A stretch of DNA of 64,000 nucleotides from Fragilariopsis cylindrus CCMP1102 (GCA_900095095.1 FMBT01000377.1:62001-126000); one strand, 5' to 3'; positions 46,341-60,505 are shown, counted from the first letter of the stretch. Numbers and translations: made by a program. Notes: generated by a model from the sequence alone, not told the origin.

Positions 46341-49300
46341 CTTCCCCACACTTACAGAATCTAGAGCATCAGAATTGTACTGTGATGCAGACTGTAATAG
46401 TGATATAAGTGGGTTAGATCTGTAAGTGGAGACGGACACATAATTGATTGTGTGTGCTTTGTCATTAGAATGATCAATATAGGTAGTATATGCCGGTTTG
46501 CGTCTTCCCATAAAGACGTCCGTGTGCTCGTAAAATTTTGTCCTCCCTGTTGGCTTGCTCAGAGAATCACTGTAATTTTCATCTGTCGATGTATCGACAA
46601 AATCAATGAACTTGTCATCTGTCCATTGTAATATAATAAAGTGTTTCATTTCTACATGTCTTGTTCTTCTTGTTGGTTGTTGTGCGTTCGCTAAACGAAC
46701 TGCTCCTTGGTTATCTGCTAGAATTGGTGTTGGTGCGTCCATAATAATACCAATTTCTTCTAAAATCCATCGTAAGTATAAAGCTGCTTTTCCAGCGTCT
46801 GCCATATTCGTGAATTCAGCTTCTGTTGAGCTTTGTGCTATTGTTGGTTGTAATCTCGTTCGATAATAAACTGCTGCTCCTGCTAACATCATAATGATAC
46901 CACCCATTGATCTTCTTTCAGTTCTGTCTGATGCCCATGTGGTGTCGCAGGATCCAGTGATTTCTAATGCATTCCATTGCTCATCGAATTTATGTAGTTG
47001 AGATGGTGCTGATATTGGTGATGGATCTGGTCGTATTGGAAGGTCCATACGAGGTTTTGGTCTCCAGTAGGTGAGTCCATCCATTCTTGTTGCCTGGAGG
47101 TATCCAAATACTTGCTTAACTGCTTCATAATGTATTTGAGCTGGGTGATGTGAGTGTTGACTCAACGTTATTACTGCTATTGATATATCCACACGACATA
47201 CTGTTAGTGCATATATTAGTTCACCGATTGTTTGTCTGTAACTAAAACCCATTCGTTTTTCTAATTCTTCTGTTCTTTAATTGATTCTGGTCCTCTACTT
47301 GACTGTATATCTGCTTGGTACTTCGAATCACTTTTCATTGGTGTTGGTGGTGATCTAATTTTCAAATTACTCCATCCATGATGTGATACAATCTTATCGA
47401 TATATGTTGCACAATGGACATGGTTGTAGTATCTTGTTTGCTCCACATTAACTCCATTGAATTTTCTAATTGTACCTAATTGATTAAGTGGATTAGTCAT
47501 ACGATCTTGTATTTGTTTTCCTATTCGGTCGCACTGTGATGAATCTTTGTTAGCCACTAGAAAGTCGTCGACTTGACGTAGGATGAGTGTCAAGTTGTCT
47601 TGGTCATCTCTTTTGTAATAGAGGCAGGGTTCATGTACTGTTGCTGTAAAGCCTAATTCATCAATGATCATCTTGGAGATGTATTTGTCCCATAGTCGCG
47701 GTGATTCCGGGTGTCCCTGTAGTGCTTTTCTAACTGGTATCACATATCCATCTGGTATCGGCTCCTTTCCAAGGTGTTCCTCCCACCACTGTTTAAACTG
47801 GGCGTCTGGTCGCATAAAGAATGGAGATGTTGGTGCTGGTGCTTCTGCAAACGCATTGCCTACATCGTATCCTTTACAGATTAGATTCATTGCTGCTGAT
47901 ATTGCCCATGTCAATCGGTGGACTGGCTGTTCCACACACGCTGCATATGTTTCTGCAAGTGTGATTGCTGCTCCATATCGTGGTCCTCCATTGCATGTGC
48001 CTCTTGATTTTCGTATCGTATCTCCGGTTAGTGGATCTTCCTTGTTGACATAAGACCATACCCATGGCAGTACTGTCATCCATTGATCCGATTTCACTGG
48101 TTCTCCAAACATGCCTACTTTCTCGTAACGATCCAGTTGTTTCCATTCTGATTTAAGGAAATCATCCCATTCTGGAGTGAGCTTGAGTTTGTTACGTTTC
48201 ATAATGTTTATTCTTACTTTTTCTCGAATTGAATCACCTGAATCGATTTGTTGTGGCCATTTTGTCTTGTCTATCCAAATGTCCTCTTCATTGTTGATGC
48301 TGTTGAGATGATGGGCGATTACGTTGAGTTGATCCGATTGTAATGTTGGTACTCCTTCTCCACTCATTGCAAAGCCTACTAATGATCCAAATTCTAATTT
48401 GATTGATGATTGATTGTTAATTCTTGCTTGGTGGATGGCGTTGATGATATCTTGCTCTGTCTTAATTGGTTGATTATTAACTGTTGATATTATTGTCCCC
48501 TTAATCTTCTCTTCCATGATCGAATATGACGGTGGGTTGATGTTCCAACTTGAAACTCCACTAATTCCATTGCTTGTTTCATATCCGGGTGTGTTGCTAC
48601 TATCATTCCTAATGTTGGATGATACGATTTTTCGTTTAATGGAATTGTATGTGATGTGGTGTGTACATATTTGTTTGTTGATATATCTAATGTTGCAAGT
48701 TCATGTTGTAAATCTCCTATTTCTGGTCGTCGAAATGCTCTTTTTAGTTTGTTAACCCTCCTATCCGTCCATCGTTGTTGTCTCCTGTTCATTGTTGCTG
48801 CTGCTGCTACTGTGTATGGTAATGGTGAATTCAGTAGGCTGCTTTCCAATATCTCTGTTGCTGATGGTGATAGTTTATCTTTTAAGTGTAGATCTACTCT
48901 TTCAGGGTTCATGTAAGTAGTATGGTCGGCGCTTCCGGTAAATACCTCCATAAGATGTTTTGATGCTGGCGATCGATTCGTTGGTCTGTCTCCATACTGT
49001 ATCTCGTCTTTTGAATCATGCTTAGCTGTTTTGATTGCTCCTGTGTTGATATCCCAGTACTTGATGTTGTGCATAGTATTTGATATCCAAGGAAGATACC
49101 ATCATACGACCATGGGTTCAATGTCGTTGGTCGGCTACCTGGCTTCTTCGCTGTTATTTTAGCTCCAAAGGTGATGAGGCTGTCCAGTGCTGGTATTTGG
49201 CCTGAAAATGCTTGCAGTGGTGTCATTTTGATCTTACTGTGATACGTTCGGTTGTACAGCCATGTTGCATGTAGTAGTGCATCCGCCCAAAACTCTGTTC

Positions 49301-52300
49301 CTAGTCTTGCTGAGTACATCATACATCGCATTCGTTCCTTCAACGTCCTGTGTGGTCTTTCCACTATTCCATTTTGTGAAGATGCGTCCGCTGCTGTTGA
49401 ATTGACTTCATATCCATGAGAGTTACATAGCTTTGTGAGCTCATGTGATTTGGATAATTCACCTCCTCCATCTGTAGTGATCGTCGCTCCAACTTGGTCT
49501 GGTAGCAGGTCTCCAAAGAAGTCGATATCGTCATCCGTTGGTTGAATGACGTACTGTTGTGCTGTCACTGCTTCGTCGAATGCTCTTGACTTGGCTAAAT
49601 ATCCAGTACCAGACGTTGTTATAATTGCTTTTGAAGGGTTTGTTGTTCTAATACCATGACGTTTGAGGAATTTGTTGATATATTCAATTGGTGGATCTTT
49701 ATTCTTGATTGGATGAGTCCATAACTTTCTTGATGATACGTCGATGATGGTAAGGAATCCGATGTATCCGTCTCGACTCTTTGTGATGATTGGTCTTGCT
49801 TCACTATTCTTTCCTGCGTCTATTTCCAGATTTGATGGTCCACTTACGAAGGCTAGATCCATATGATACGCTTGTCCCGGTATGAAGTTGTCCTTATCTG
49901 TTGTTTTCTTGCCTCCCTTCTTGACCATCTTGCCTCTTTCACAGAATGGACATTTGAAAAATGGTGTATTGGTTGGTAGATCAGGGATTCCTTCTACACA
50001 TTTTCTTGTCTCATTCAATGTTCTTGTTGAGCAATGACCCATCCGTTGATGCCATAGTTCCAGTTCCTTCATCTTCTGAGTGTATAATTGGTGTGGTGTA
50101 TCCATTGTCTTTAGCTTGACGTCAGTGAATATTGGGTGTGCTTCTTCCTTCATCTGTTCGAAGTGATGGGCTCCAATGTCAGTAGCCCAAGATTCATTGA
50201 TTTGTTGATCAATTATTATTCTATCTTCCTTTGCTTGCATATTGTCATTTCTCTCCATCTGTAGGTCCCGAATTCGATCCGATCTTCGTGTTACTGCTCG
50301 TATGATGTGTTTGTTGTTCAATGAGTGTGGTAGTAGGACCTGATTAGATGTCAACCATTCGCCATTGTTGGTTCTTTTCATTTGAATCGATTCCATTTCA
50401 TTTTGATTGTAATCTAAAAATCCTATTTTACCAGTATTATTACTAGTGCCAAGGTGATAGAACGCGTAATATTTCAATTTATGAGTGAAGTGATAGTTGT
50501 CTGGGGATAGTACAGTACCACTCGATAGTGGTGTATATAACACTGGCCACTCCATAATAGAGCCTTGATCAGACAAAATTTTAATCACGCCTTCACCCAA
50601 CGCTTGGAGAGTTGTACTTGTCTCATCGTCGGAGAAGACTCCAACGTCTTGTGGGATTGCGAATTCTTCATAGTTGTGTATGATATCAATCGTGTCAGTT
50701 GCTGAGCAGTTAGCTCCAGTATCGCCTTGTGCGTTGATTTCCGTGGTATATTGTGCTTGTTCACTCTTACTGAATATTTCATTCCCATCTTCATTGTTTG
50801 TATTGACTCTCTTATTTAGCTTTTTGATTCTAAATTTTACTCGTACTGATTTTCGATTTGAGGTTGACTGTAGTTTAACTGCATTGATATTATATGGTTG
50901 TCCGTGTGTTGAACCTAGGCTGTCGGCCGGCGTGTACGCGGGAGTGAGGTCTGCTGAAGTGATTGAAAAATTTGATTTTGCTTTAGTCGCGCTGACCATG
51001 CTTTGATATGCCTTGCACGTGTTGTATCGATATTCAATCGCGTTGATGATATAAGCTCCTGTCTCATGCATTGTTCTCCCTCCATATGTATTGTATTCGC
51101 GGATGATGTCCGTGAAGTCTTTTACAGTTCGTGTACTCTTAGTGTTAATTATGAGACGTGTATCAATTTTCTGTTCGTTTCCCGATTCATGATTGTTAAG
51201 TATTTGATGTGTATTACTGTTCTGTTTGTTTTCGTTCCCACGTGTTTTTGTTAAGGAATCTTCAATCGTGTTTGTTGGTTCTTGTCCGCATTGGGGATTC
51301 GTCGATACTTTACAAACATGTGTCTTCATCTCCGACTCGGAATTTGGTAATTTTTCAATCGTATTCGTTGGAGTAGTCTTAACTGATTTTGTTGATTCCC
51401 GTGATTGCGTCTCCAGATTTTCCACGCTCTGAATTTTCTGTTTTTCCTGTAGAATTCTACGGGCTGTTGGTAGGATTGTTGGTTCTTTTTCCAGATATTC
51501 ATTTTTCTTTTCCAGATATTCACTTTTCATTTCCATATTATTGAATTCATTACAAGTTATCTTTTCGTTACAAAGATTATCTTTACACTCTGTTTCAGAT
51601 AATAATTGATTAAATCGATTGACAATGGCCATCCTTTCTTTATTCAACTGGACGATGGTATCATTTGCTGCTTGTTGTTCCTGTAAATCCTTCGTATGGG
51701 CTTCAACAAAGCAGTAGTTATGATTGTTATGGTTGATGTGGTGTGGTACGTCATTTGATATCGTTTGTCGTTGTTGTTGTTTTGATAGTTTGTTGATGAT
51801 TATATTTCCTATTATTGATTTGTCTGATGGTGACGATGGTATGTGTGGTGTTTTCTTACGTGCTGGCTGGACCGATCTCTCGGGACAGCATGCTTGTCAG
51901 TTATCTTCTTCATCGTCCTTGATCCATTCCTCACACTCTTCTCTTATTGTTTCATCTGTTGCGGAGGTTGGGAGTGATCGCATGACCCTGTTAATCATTA
52001 CCGGACGGTTTGACTTGTAGTACTTATCTGCATTTATGTCGTAAGTTTCCTTATTCGTTGTTGCAAATTTTGTTGCATGTGATATTTGTGCCCCGATTCT
52101 GCATATCTGATCACCTATACTATGTCCTGCCATCTTACAACATGCGCATTGTTTCTTGTTACGTAGGGAGTATCTTTGGCTACCTTCCTTTGAGTATCCG
52201 TTCTCCTTTGATTTTTCCATCGAATGCGTTGATTGACAAGGTGTTGATCTTGTTGTTGGATGTGTTGGGGTAATCTGCAAATAGGTCTGCCAGACCTGTT

Positions 52301-55300
52301 GTCTTCCAAGTATTGGGTAGAGGTTTCTTTGGATGTGCGAGGATCCATTGATTGAAGTCTCCACTTAATTTCGTTGCAATTGATGTATTGTACGATTGAA
52401 GTGCTTGGTGGAGCATTTCTTGTGACTGTTGAACTTCCGAGTATGTGGTGTTATGCCTCATTTCATGCTCTGCTACCGATGCCTGTAGTTCTACTACATA
52501 TGCACTTGGGGTCATTGTTTTGCTCCAGGTTGGTCCCCATCCTTGTGTGGTGGGTTTCATGAACGCACATGACCTTCTCATGATCGCGTACAGTGCTCCA
52601 TACCCATTTCGTTCTTCGTGATATGGACTGATTATGTCAAGCATCACTGTATTTGTGATTGGTATGATAACTTTCAGTCGTCTCATGATTGCATGGCTGA
52701 TAGTAGCGATGGTAGTATCCGTTTCATTGTGCATTGGTGGTATGCATGATCCTTTTGGTGATAGGTATTTTAGTTCGGTGAGTGGGTATGTTTCTATGAG
52801 ACAGTCATCATACATCTCGTTGTACAGTTGTTTTGCTTGTTCCATCGTCACCATTGTCTTTACTGGTATACAATGTTTGTGCATTGGCATGGTGCCAAAC
52901 CTTGTTATCGATTTCGAGATATGTCCCAATCTCTTGGTCTCTGCTAGTGCTGCTTCCTCTGCCTGTCGGGCCTTTCGTGTTGCTTGTTCTTCCTGAAATC
53001 TTTTGTTTGCTTTTGAGAATAGGCCAGTATATTCTTCTGTTTCTCCTGTACTAATATCATCCTCACCCATTTTATCGTTGTACGATTTTTCTTCCTCTGT
53101 AGTTGGGTCCGTTTTAGGTGGTCCTCCTCCTCGTGGTCGAAATTCCTTGTCGTCGTTGGTTTGTGTCCAATCCGTTGCCTTATCTACGTTGGTATGCATC
53201 CATTCCGTCGCGATTCGGTCTACTTCTCTTTCAATGTTGCCGGTGGTGATGTCTCCTACGTTGTTATTCATCCATTTCGTGGCAATTCCATCGATTTCTC
53301 TTTCAAGCTTGTCGGTGATGTCTCCTATGTCTGTGACTGAGGATGCTACTCCTCTGATATAATGGTCGATTGTATCATTGTCCTTGAAGAAATCTATCGA
53401 GAATTTCATCAGTGCGTCAGACATTTCCTGTGGGAATGTTTTGATGTAGGCCCGGATTTGAGTTTTGATAATCTGTCGAAAATCTGGTCCATCGATTATG
53501 GTTGTTAATACAGCTTTTGATTGGTCTTCTATCATTTGCAGTGTAATAACCAAGTCATCCGTTGCTTTCTTGGTGAAGGTCGCTAGTTCTGTCTTGGTTG
53601 CAATGGATTGTAATCGATTTTCCACGATGATATTTTTCCGGCTTTCCTTATTGATTGATCGTGCCATATCACTCAGTCCTAGGATGGAGCTATCACTCGC
53701 TGATTTGATTCGTACTATGGCCTCATTCAGTGATGTTTTGATTCTCAATGGATCTAGCTGAGATAGGGTCCATTGGAGATCTTGTGCTAGTGCATCCTTG
53801 TGGTTTTGGAGATCTTGTACTAGTGCGTCCGTGTGGTCGGTTAACTTCTTTGCCAGTTTCTTTGCACCCGAACGCATGGCTGTCGCCTCTGCTGCTGTTA
53901 ATTGCCTGGATGTATTGATGAGTTGCATGGCTACTTGTGCTGCTTCCAGGTGGTCTGCAAGGACTGTTGTGGCCGTATCTGCTTCTGCAATTGTTGTGGT
54001 TGCTTCCTCAATCCGACTTGTGACTTCATCAATCTTTGAGGTGAGTTCCAACAGTTTTGATTCTGCTTCCGTAAACATTTGTCTTGTTATCTTCAATTGC
54101 TTACTTGCACTTTCTTCCAGCTGTTGCATACGGGTGTTCCTCTTGTCCATATCTTTGTATCTCACTTCCATCTTTCTGTTCATCATCTCTTCCATCCTCT
54201 TATCGATCATTTCTTCTAAGTCTATGCTATTCGATCCAAGTCTACTGCTTTCGTTATCTGTTCCTAGTACGCTGGTGGTGTGGTTGCTGTCGTTGTCATT
54301 GAGCACCTCACTTTTGGTTTCCTCTTGTTCCTGTAAGTATACCTCTTCTTGCTGTTCTAGTCTGTTGATTGTATCATCCAGTTCTTCCTTTTCATCATCG
54401 TCTAACTCCTCTTGTTCTTCCTTTACGTCATCATCTACCTCTTCTTCATTCTCTACTTCTGATTCCTCTGCGTCCGAATCGAATAGTGATGATATGTCTT
54501 GTACCCGTTGTGTTGGTAGTTTCTGTGGTGAGTTTGAGTTTGCTAGGCGCTGCTTTGCTTTCTGGCGAGAGGAGCTCCTTTCATCTCTTTCTCTTGCTCT
54601 CTTTTCTCTCTGCCTGGCACTCTTCACTGTCCATGCACTTCCGGTGTCACTGGAGTCAAGTTCGGTTTCCTCATCTAAATCCTTCAGTTGTATCTTTGGT
54701 GGTGATTCAATGATTCGATGTTCGTTTCCTCTTCTCGCATACGGTGGCTCTGAGGAAGGTGGTGATTTAACGATTCGGATTGCTTTTCCTACTCTCTCAT
54801 ACGGTGGCTCTGATTGAAATAGGGTTGCATGAAGTGGTGGTGCATACTGGTATCTGCTTCCTGTCGTCCATGTCGATGGGGTCCATGCATGTTGTGTACT
54901 AAACATCTGCTTTATTAAGTTTTCGATGGCAACATACTTTAGGTCTACCTCCAGTGCTTCATCATGTAGTGTAACGAGGTGTGCATGGTGGTCCGATTCT
55001 TCATACCGTGAAAATGGCATGAAAGGTTTTATATTGTAAGCGCCATCCTTGTACGGATTGCTTCCGTCCAGAGGAAAGACTAACTTTAGTGCTTCGATCT
55101 CCTCCTCTCTGATTCCTTCATAAGGGATGAAACCTTTAGGTATTGTCCTACCACCCCTCGGTGGTGACATTGGCATTGTGTCCAATGTACTTGTCTGCAT
55201 CTTACCCGACTTTCTTGAGATCTTGGTCTTTTTAGTCATGGTACAAGTGTTGTAGAAATTTGTTGTTGTGCTTTTATTTATTATTTAAGCGATTTTTGCA

Positions 55301-55467
55301 ATTTTATGTCAACGCACGCGCTGTTTTGTATGCTTTGGTACAGTTTTACGTGCACTAACTTGTTTCGTAAGTCTTCACCGATGTTGCTAATATCGATGTA
55401 CGTCGTGTGCGAATAACGAAACCCTGTTGTTTAATCTTTATTATATTATCTTTTAACAGTGATAAAA

Positions 55468-55486
55468 GATATATGTTCTCATAACC
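55468..55486 (-). promoter_or_regulatory. Primer-binding site, tRNA-Met half-molecule type
   Basis: Directly inside the 5' LTR the minus strand reads GGTTATGAGA. This is complementary to the CTCATAACC anticodon-loop segment of methionine tRNAs and resembles the Drosophila copia site (GGTTATGGG...), which uses a half-tRNA-Met. The match beyond about nine bases is uncertain. Confidence 0.55.
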
Positions 55487-55704
55487 TGTAAATGTATCTA
55501 GCTACCTAAGTTCACTAGACTGAAGACCTTCTATGCTATTAACGTATGTAAATAGTGTTTATTAGAAGAGTGAGCTTAGTAGCTCTCTATGATTGGCTAT
55601 ATCTACTCGTACGGTGTATGTGTGGTCTGACCCTGGTCGGTCATACCCCTCATATGGTCTGTCCTGGTCGGTCATTCCATAGTGACACTCGCCTTACGCC
55701 TACA
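55487..55704 (-). repeat. LTR (5' LTR of the minus-strand Copia element)
   Basis: 218-bp LTR, identical by eye to the copy at 46,123-46,340. It is expected to carry the element's promoter. The adjacent internal sequence begins GGTTATGAG on the minus strand. Confidence 0.95.
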
Positions 55705-55709
55705 CAGAT
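55705..55709. repeat. Target-site duplication CAGAT (right)
   Basis: Matches 46,118-46,122. Confidence 0.9.
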
Positions 55710-57196
55710 GAGGTTAAAAAGTACAAGAACACAACAATCATGTACATTGTGGTGGGTAAAGTTGTATTGAATTTGATCTTCTTTATCTACGAGACTAACA
55801 TCCTTTGGATGTGTGTTGAAATACTGTATAGGGAATCGAGTGAATTACAAGCTGTGTTATAGTACAGGTAGGTGTTTCCTTCCTGGTGTCAGCAACAAAT
55901 TTGAAACTTTAATGAGGAGCCATCGCAAACTATAGATCTTTATGAAAGATCTGTAGATAAGGAAGATTTTAATTCTACATTTACGCACAGAAAAGGACTT
56001 ACACTGTTTGGTATTTGATGTGTGGTGGTCCTGTGGAGAGTATACAGTAACACCTCTTCCTCCTTCCTCCACTCCAGAAGAACTCATTGTATTGCCTATA
56101 TATAAGTCCTAAATTATTGACTGTCCTTTTACTTCTATGTATTGACATACATAATATGCACACTCATCCTGTGGTTCACTAACCACTAGCACTTCGTCCA
56201 ACTTAAACCCACACGTCAACTCCTACAATACAACTCTCATCAGAGTTTCAACTCTCACTGAACTACAGTTTCTCCCTCGGTTTCAGTTCTAGCTAGTAGT
56301 TGTTATACTTCTTTCAGATACTTTCAAAGGAATGAAATCAAAATGTGCTGCTGCATGCAAGAAAAGAATGCAGTTTCTTCCTCTATCAATATAACAACAA
56401 TCCTACGTAGCAAGCTGTTATATTATAGAGTATAAAAGTTGAAGATCAGTTTAAATTTTAAAAAAAATGCCTAAGCTCACAGAAACTAAACACCCCTGAG
56501 CTTTTTTTTGCTCGCTCGCTACGTGTCATTCACTAGTGACTCGTGTCTCACTCAATATTGTTTGCGATGCAACATACGAAGAATCGACTCACTCGAATAT
56601 AAATAAGCGATCCGTGTTTTATCGCTTAATAATTATTTAACACGTCTGTTATGGCTAGGTTCACATAAAAACCTCGATGTTTGCTTTGTTGGAAGCAGTC
56701 CGAGCAAACTATTACACATAAAAACGGTCAGGAAAAAAGCAATCACGGTTAAGCTAACAGACTCTCTCATTTTTAGTACAAATTTTCAAACCAATTGAAA
56801 AATCTACGTCCTTGTGCTTGTGAATTTTTCAAAACGGTTTCTCCCTGCCTTGAACAATTCGAAGGCTCGATCGCTAGCAAAAAAGGAGAAACGGTTTCAA
56901 ATTTCCTGAATGAATCAAACAAACAACAAATAAACAAACAAACAAACAACAATCGTCAACTAATTCAACTTGCAGGAGCGTGTAGCGACACAATACAAAT
57001 ACAATAGAAAGAAGTTAGTTCGTTAGTGGTCATAGAAAGTTATCTGTGTTACAATCTGAACTATAAGAAAACAGGATCATTGTAGGAAATCATTACAACC
57101 GTGACAATAATATTTCAAATCAATACCGTTCTATCTACTACTACTACTACTACTACTACTACTTGACGTCGTTCATATCGAATCTTGAGAATCAAA
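55710..57196. other. Intergenic
   Basis: About 1.5 kb with no supported gene. A (CTA)n/(ACT)n microsatellite lies near 57,136-57,163, just upstream of the next start codon. A frame at 56,795-57,007 has no recognisable content. Confidence 0.4.
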
Positions 57197-59944
57197 ATGG
57201 AAAAGGATAATTACGATGCATCAATCTACTCTCCGGTACGTGAAGAGTCTTGTATTTGAATTATCATATGGCTCCTATACTTTATCTACCCAAACTCATT
57301 TTGGTACAACTCATTTACATTTTTGCAATGCTTTTCTTTTACTATCTTCCACTTTTTTGATTCATAATGATGTTGTCGTCTCATCGTCAATTATGTGATA
57401 TGATGTTAGCCACAAGTTGCGGTCATCATAGGGGAAGTTTTACGGGCTCCAAGACAGCCGGCATAGTGGAAACTTTACCGACTTGTTTTCTTCCGTCCGA
57501 GAAGAGCAACGTGGATATATTGACGGACTGTTGGTAGTTTCAATTATTTTTTCGGTATTCTTTCTCATTTGGGCATTCATTCTGGTTGTATTGAAATGTA
57601 AGGGGAAGGAAGTCGGTTGTGCTTCGGGTCGAGCATTTGTCAATACATGTCCTGAAGATGATGAAAGTAGCGAGACTGATATAGAGAAAACTCAGAATGA
57701 TGATTTTGCATCAACCTCCGTCTCTTCCAGTGACGAATCTTGTAGTGTTTCTAGCAGCAAGCCATTATTCTCGGAACATGGAGACACTGTGATGGGGTGT
57801 TTTAGCAGTGACTTCAGTAGTGACGACAGTAAAAGTGATGAGGTGTCCCCTGATGTCACCAAAGCTAATCGACGTGAACGTAGAACGCGATTGGTCTTCA
57901 TTTTATTCGCCTCGATAGCATTGATTTGCGCACCTTTAACTCTCTTCCTCACTTTTAGTCCACTAAAGGAGGTAGTCACTCAAAGCTCAGATAATCTAAT
58001 TCTGGTATGTGACACAATAATTACACAATAATCCAAAAACTCACAATAACAGCACAATTTCTATTTCGGTGATCTCACACGACTGTTCAAAATTTTATTA
58101 TCTTATTCTATAATACTCTGCAGACGATACGAAATACCTTGGATGAAGTGGAAACGGCCCTGAGTACGATTGATTTGGCATCAGTGAGTGTTATTGAATT
58201 AGTCAATACAGTACCAACAGATCTTGCCATAATATGTCCATTGGTTAACGATACCACTACCTTCGAATCGCTACTCGGTGTTGATATTGGAGATATCATC
58301 GGAACTCTATTACAGCAGCAAGATAGCTTGAGAGAAGAAGTCGAAAGTAGATTATCGATTGGACAGTCTTTTGTTAATGGAACAGAAAAAGGATTGTCAA
58401 CCCTTGAAATGTCTATCGATAAATTCGAAGAATATATTTGGATTATTCCTGGACTACTGCTGTGTATTAGTATTCTAGCTACGATATCTATACTTGGAGT
58501 TGTATTGGCCTGGAGAGAGGAATCGGGGGTAAAATTTCAGCGTGCGATGTCATATATTGTGCTCCCACTTCTTGTTCTTACTGCAATTATATGCTGGATT
58601 GTGGTGGTCGGGTTATCTCTGAGTACAATGGTTGGCACCGGTATGTATTACCTTATTCCTTGACACATTTACCATATCTTTGCTGTTTCTGTCAGATTTG
58701 ACGCGTGCCATTATCTTTGCTCTCCTCACACTATACTCTTTGAATGTATTATATATATTTTGTAATTATTAGACGTCTGCTTGTCGAGTTCCTCCAATGG
58801 ATCACCAGATCAGACAGTACAAGAAATCCTATCGATTGTCGGGAATGGGATGGATGAAACAACGTTTCAAATTGTATCCGCCAGTACTAACCAGTGCAAG
58901 GGTCCTGATCCGACTGAAGATATTCAGATTCTAAAAGAAGTAATACAGGACTACATTGACAACATTTGGAGACAGATATCAAAAATTGATTCTGTAGGAC
59001 GCGCGGAAGTAATAGAAAAGTGCGGTGGAGATAAAGTATTCACAGATATGTTAACTGGGGCAAGGGAGATTGCTAAAATTCTCACCACGATTCGGCGATC
59101 ACTTTCGAGTACCGTAGAAGCTATGCGATGCGAGTCACTTAGCTCTATCTACACTCAAGCATCTCATGATATCATGTGCACAGAGACTTTATCGGCTTCA
59201 GTATTTGGATTTATTACATTCCTGATTATGTGGATCTGTGTGATGATGATGATCTCCTTACGCGCATCTTGGTTGAGAAACATTGAAGAGGAAAAAGTGT
59301 ATCACGATGAGACTGAAGTAGCCGAGAATATGGTATTGGATGAGCATGAAGAATATTTAGCCTATATTTCACGGTATAAACATGAATGGCAAGAGTACGA
59401 AGGTTTTGAAGAAGAGGGAGCTACGAAGTCAGCGACCACAAATAGATTTAATAACGAATTCGAAGATACAGAATCGTCGGGCCATACTGATTCTCATCAT
59501 GATGTGGACTCTAGCCACTACTACGGATCTGAGGAATTTTCTTGTGAACCGTATGAATCATACGACAAATCAGACCGAGATGAAGGGATATCGTATGATT
59601 CAGATGATGAAATATCCTTCGCCAACATTTCACGCGAACATAATGATGGACTTCACTATGTTTGTGAGAATGAGGAGAGGGTATTGGTACCATCGCAACA
59701 ACAGCCTCCTCCACCGCCACCACCTATGAATCCTGAATTCTCTGACGAGAATGAAAGGAAAGTTCCTTCTAAAGCGAAGGTAAACCGTCGTCACAGATCA
59801 TCTGCCTCTTCGGTAACATCAAGAAAATCATTGCAGTCCCAAGTCAAAGTCAACAGTCATTTTGACTTTGAGCCTGATTTCGATCATAACTTTTCTAACG
59901 ACTTGCAACAAACTGATGAAGTAGAAGTACAGCTCTGCAATTGA
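57197..59944 (+). CDS. Five-TM membrane protein with prominin/tweety-like topology
   Basis: Four exons: 57,197-57,235; 57,432-58,004; 58,124-58,640; 58,773-59,944. All introns are GT-AG and all junctions keep frame, giving 766 residues. TM segments lie at about 44-67, 166-187, 310-333, 347-370 and 519-540. This leaves a small first loop, two large loops (about 120 and 150 residues) that would face outside, and a ~225-residue cytoplasmic tail. The first large loop has C243 and an NDTT glycosylation-type site; the second has Cys at about 379, 418, 460, 496 and 512. The tail is acidic and tyrosine-rich (SHYYGSEEFSCEPYESYD) with a PPPPPP run. The same 5-TM/two-ectoloop layout occurs in prominins and tweety channels, but I see no sequence identity, so homology is unproven. 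Function unknown. Confidence 0.85.
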
Positions 59945-60505
59945 TAAATAGTAGACGTATATAATAATAACGCATTCATAAGATCCTGAGTAATCTCATA
60001 ATATAATATGATATAATATAATGTGGTATAATAATATTCATAAAAGAAATAAAGTATGTGAAATAAACTATTTTTTGTGCTATTGTATTTGTATCTCTAA
60101 ATAAAATTGATCCATACGTATTGGTACAATTTGTTGTTGCGCGCCCCTGTAGGAATTCAGTGCCTCGGCAGACACACACTCCGACCCTTCACATACGAGG
60201 GGTTGATTCAAAGGTCTGATAGATATGGGACCGGATACTCGATACGTAGGGATCAATACACGAAAGGTGTGTGGCATGTGACATCAAGGGAACAGACGCA
60301 GAGTCCGGAATGAGAGCTTGATGAACCTTTTTCATCGAGTAGAGTTTCATCCTTGTGATAAGCCCTTAAGTGTTCTGTTTGTATGGTCTATAATAATACA
60401 CACGCCACACAATGTCATAAGACGGACGTCCTTACACGTGAAAATAATAAATGAATTATCGTGTATTAAGTATTTATTCCAAATACTCTTCTTCCAAAAT
60501 GTATC
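59945..60505. other. Convergent intergenic
   Basis: An (TATAA)n-like stretch lies at about 60,000-60,030. Nothing else is supported; a tRNA-like look near 60,150-60,310 was checked and rejected. Confidence 0.4.

Larger units (their letters stand above)
46123..55704 (-). mobile_element. Ty1/Copia LTR retrotransposon, diatom CoDi type
   Basis: The element is 9,582 bp, read on the minus strand, with 218-bp LTRs at both ends (TG...CA) and the target duplication CAGAT on each side (46,118-46,122 and 55,705-55,709). Parts, approximately: primer-binding site just inside the 55.5-kb LTR; gag at ~52.0-55.2 kb, including a coiled-coil middle and a Cys/His zinc knuckle; protease with a DTGA active site at ~50.7 kb; integrase with an HHCC region and DDE core at ~49.2-50.1 kb; reverse transcriptase (VDD active-site box) at ~47.4-48.3 kb; RNase H at ~46.5-47.2 kb; a polypurine tract just before the 46.3-kb LTR. 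The integrase-before-RT order identifies Copia; the family is most likely CoDi, by origin. It looks full length, but the coding region is interrupted in about five places. Identical LTRs point to a very recent insertion. Confidence 0.93.

Noticed and set aside
53798-54817. Plus-strand 339-residue Ser-rich frame
   Set aside because: Antisense shadow of the coiled-coil part of the Copia gag; composition has no domain.
56795-57007. Plus-strand 70-residue frame
   Set aside because: No homology, AT-rich repeats (AAACAAAC) at its end and no splice or promoter context.
60115-60310. tRNA-like stretch with a GGTTGATTCAAA box
   Set aside because: No A box at the correct distance and no acceptor or anticodon stem pairing.
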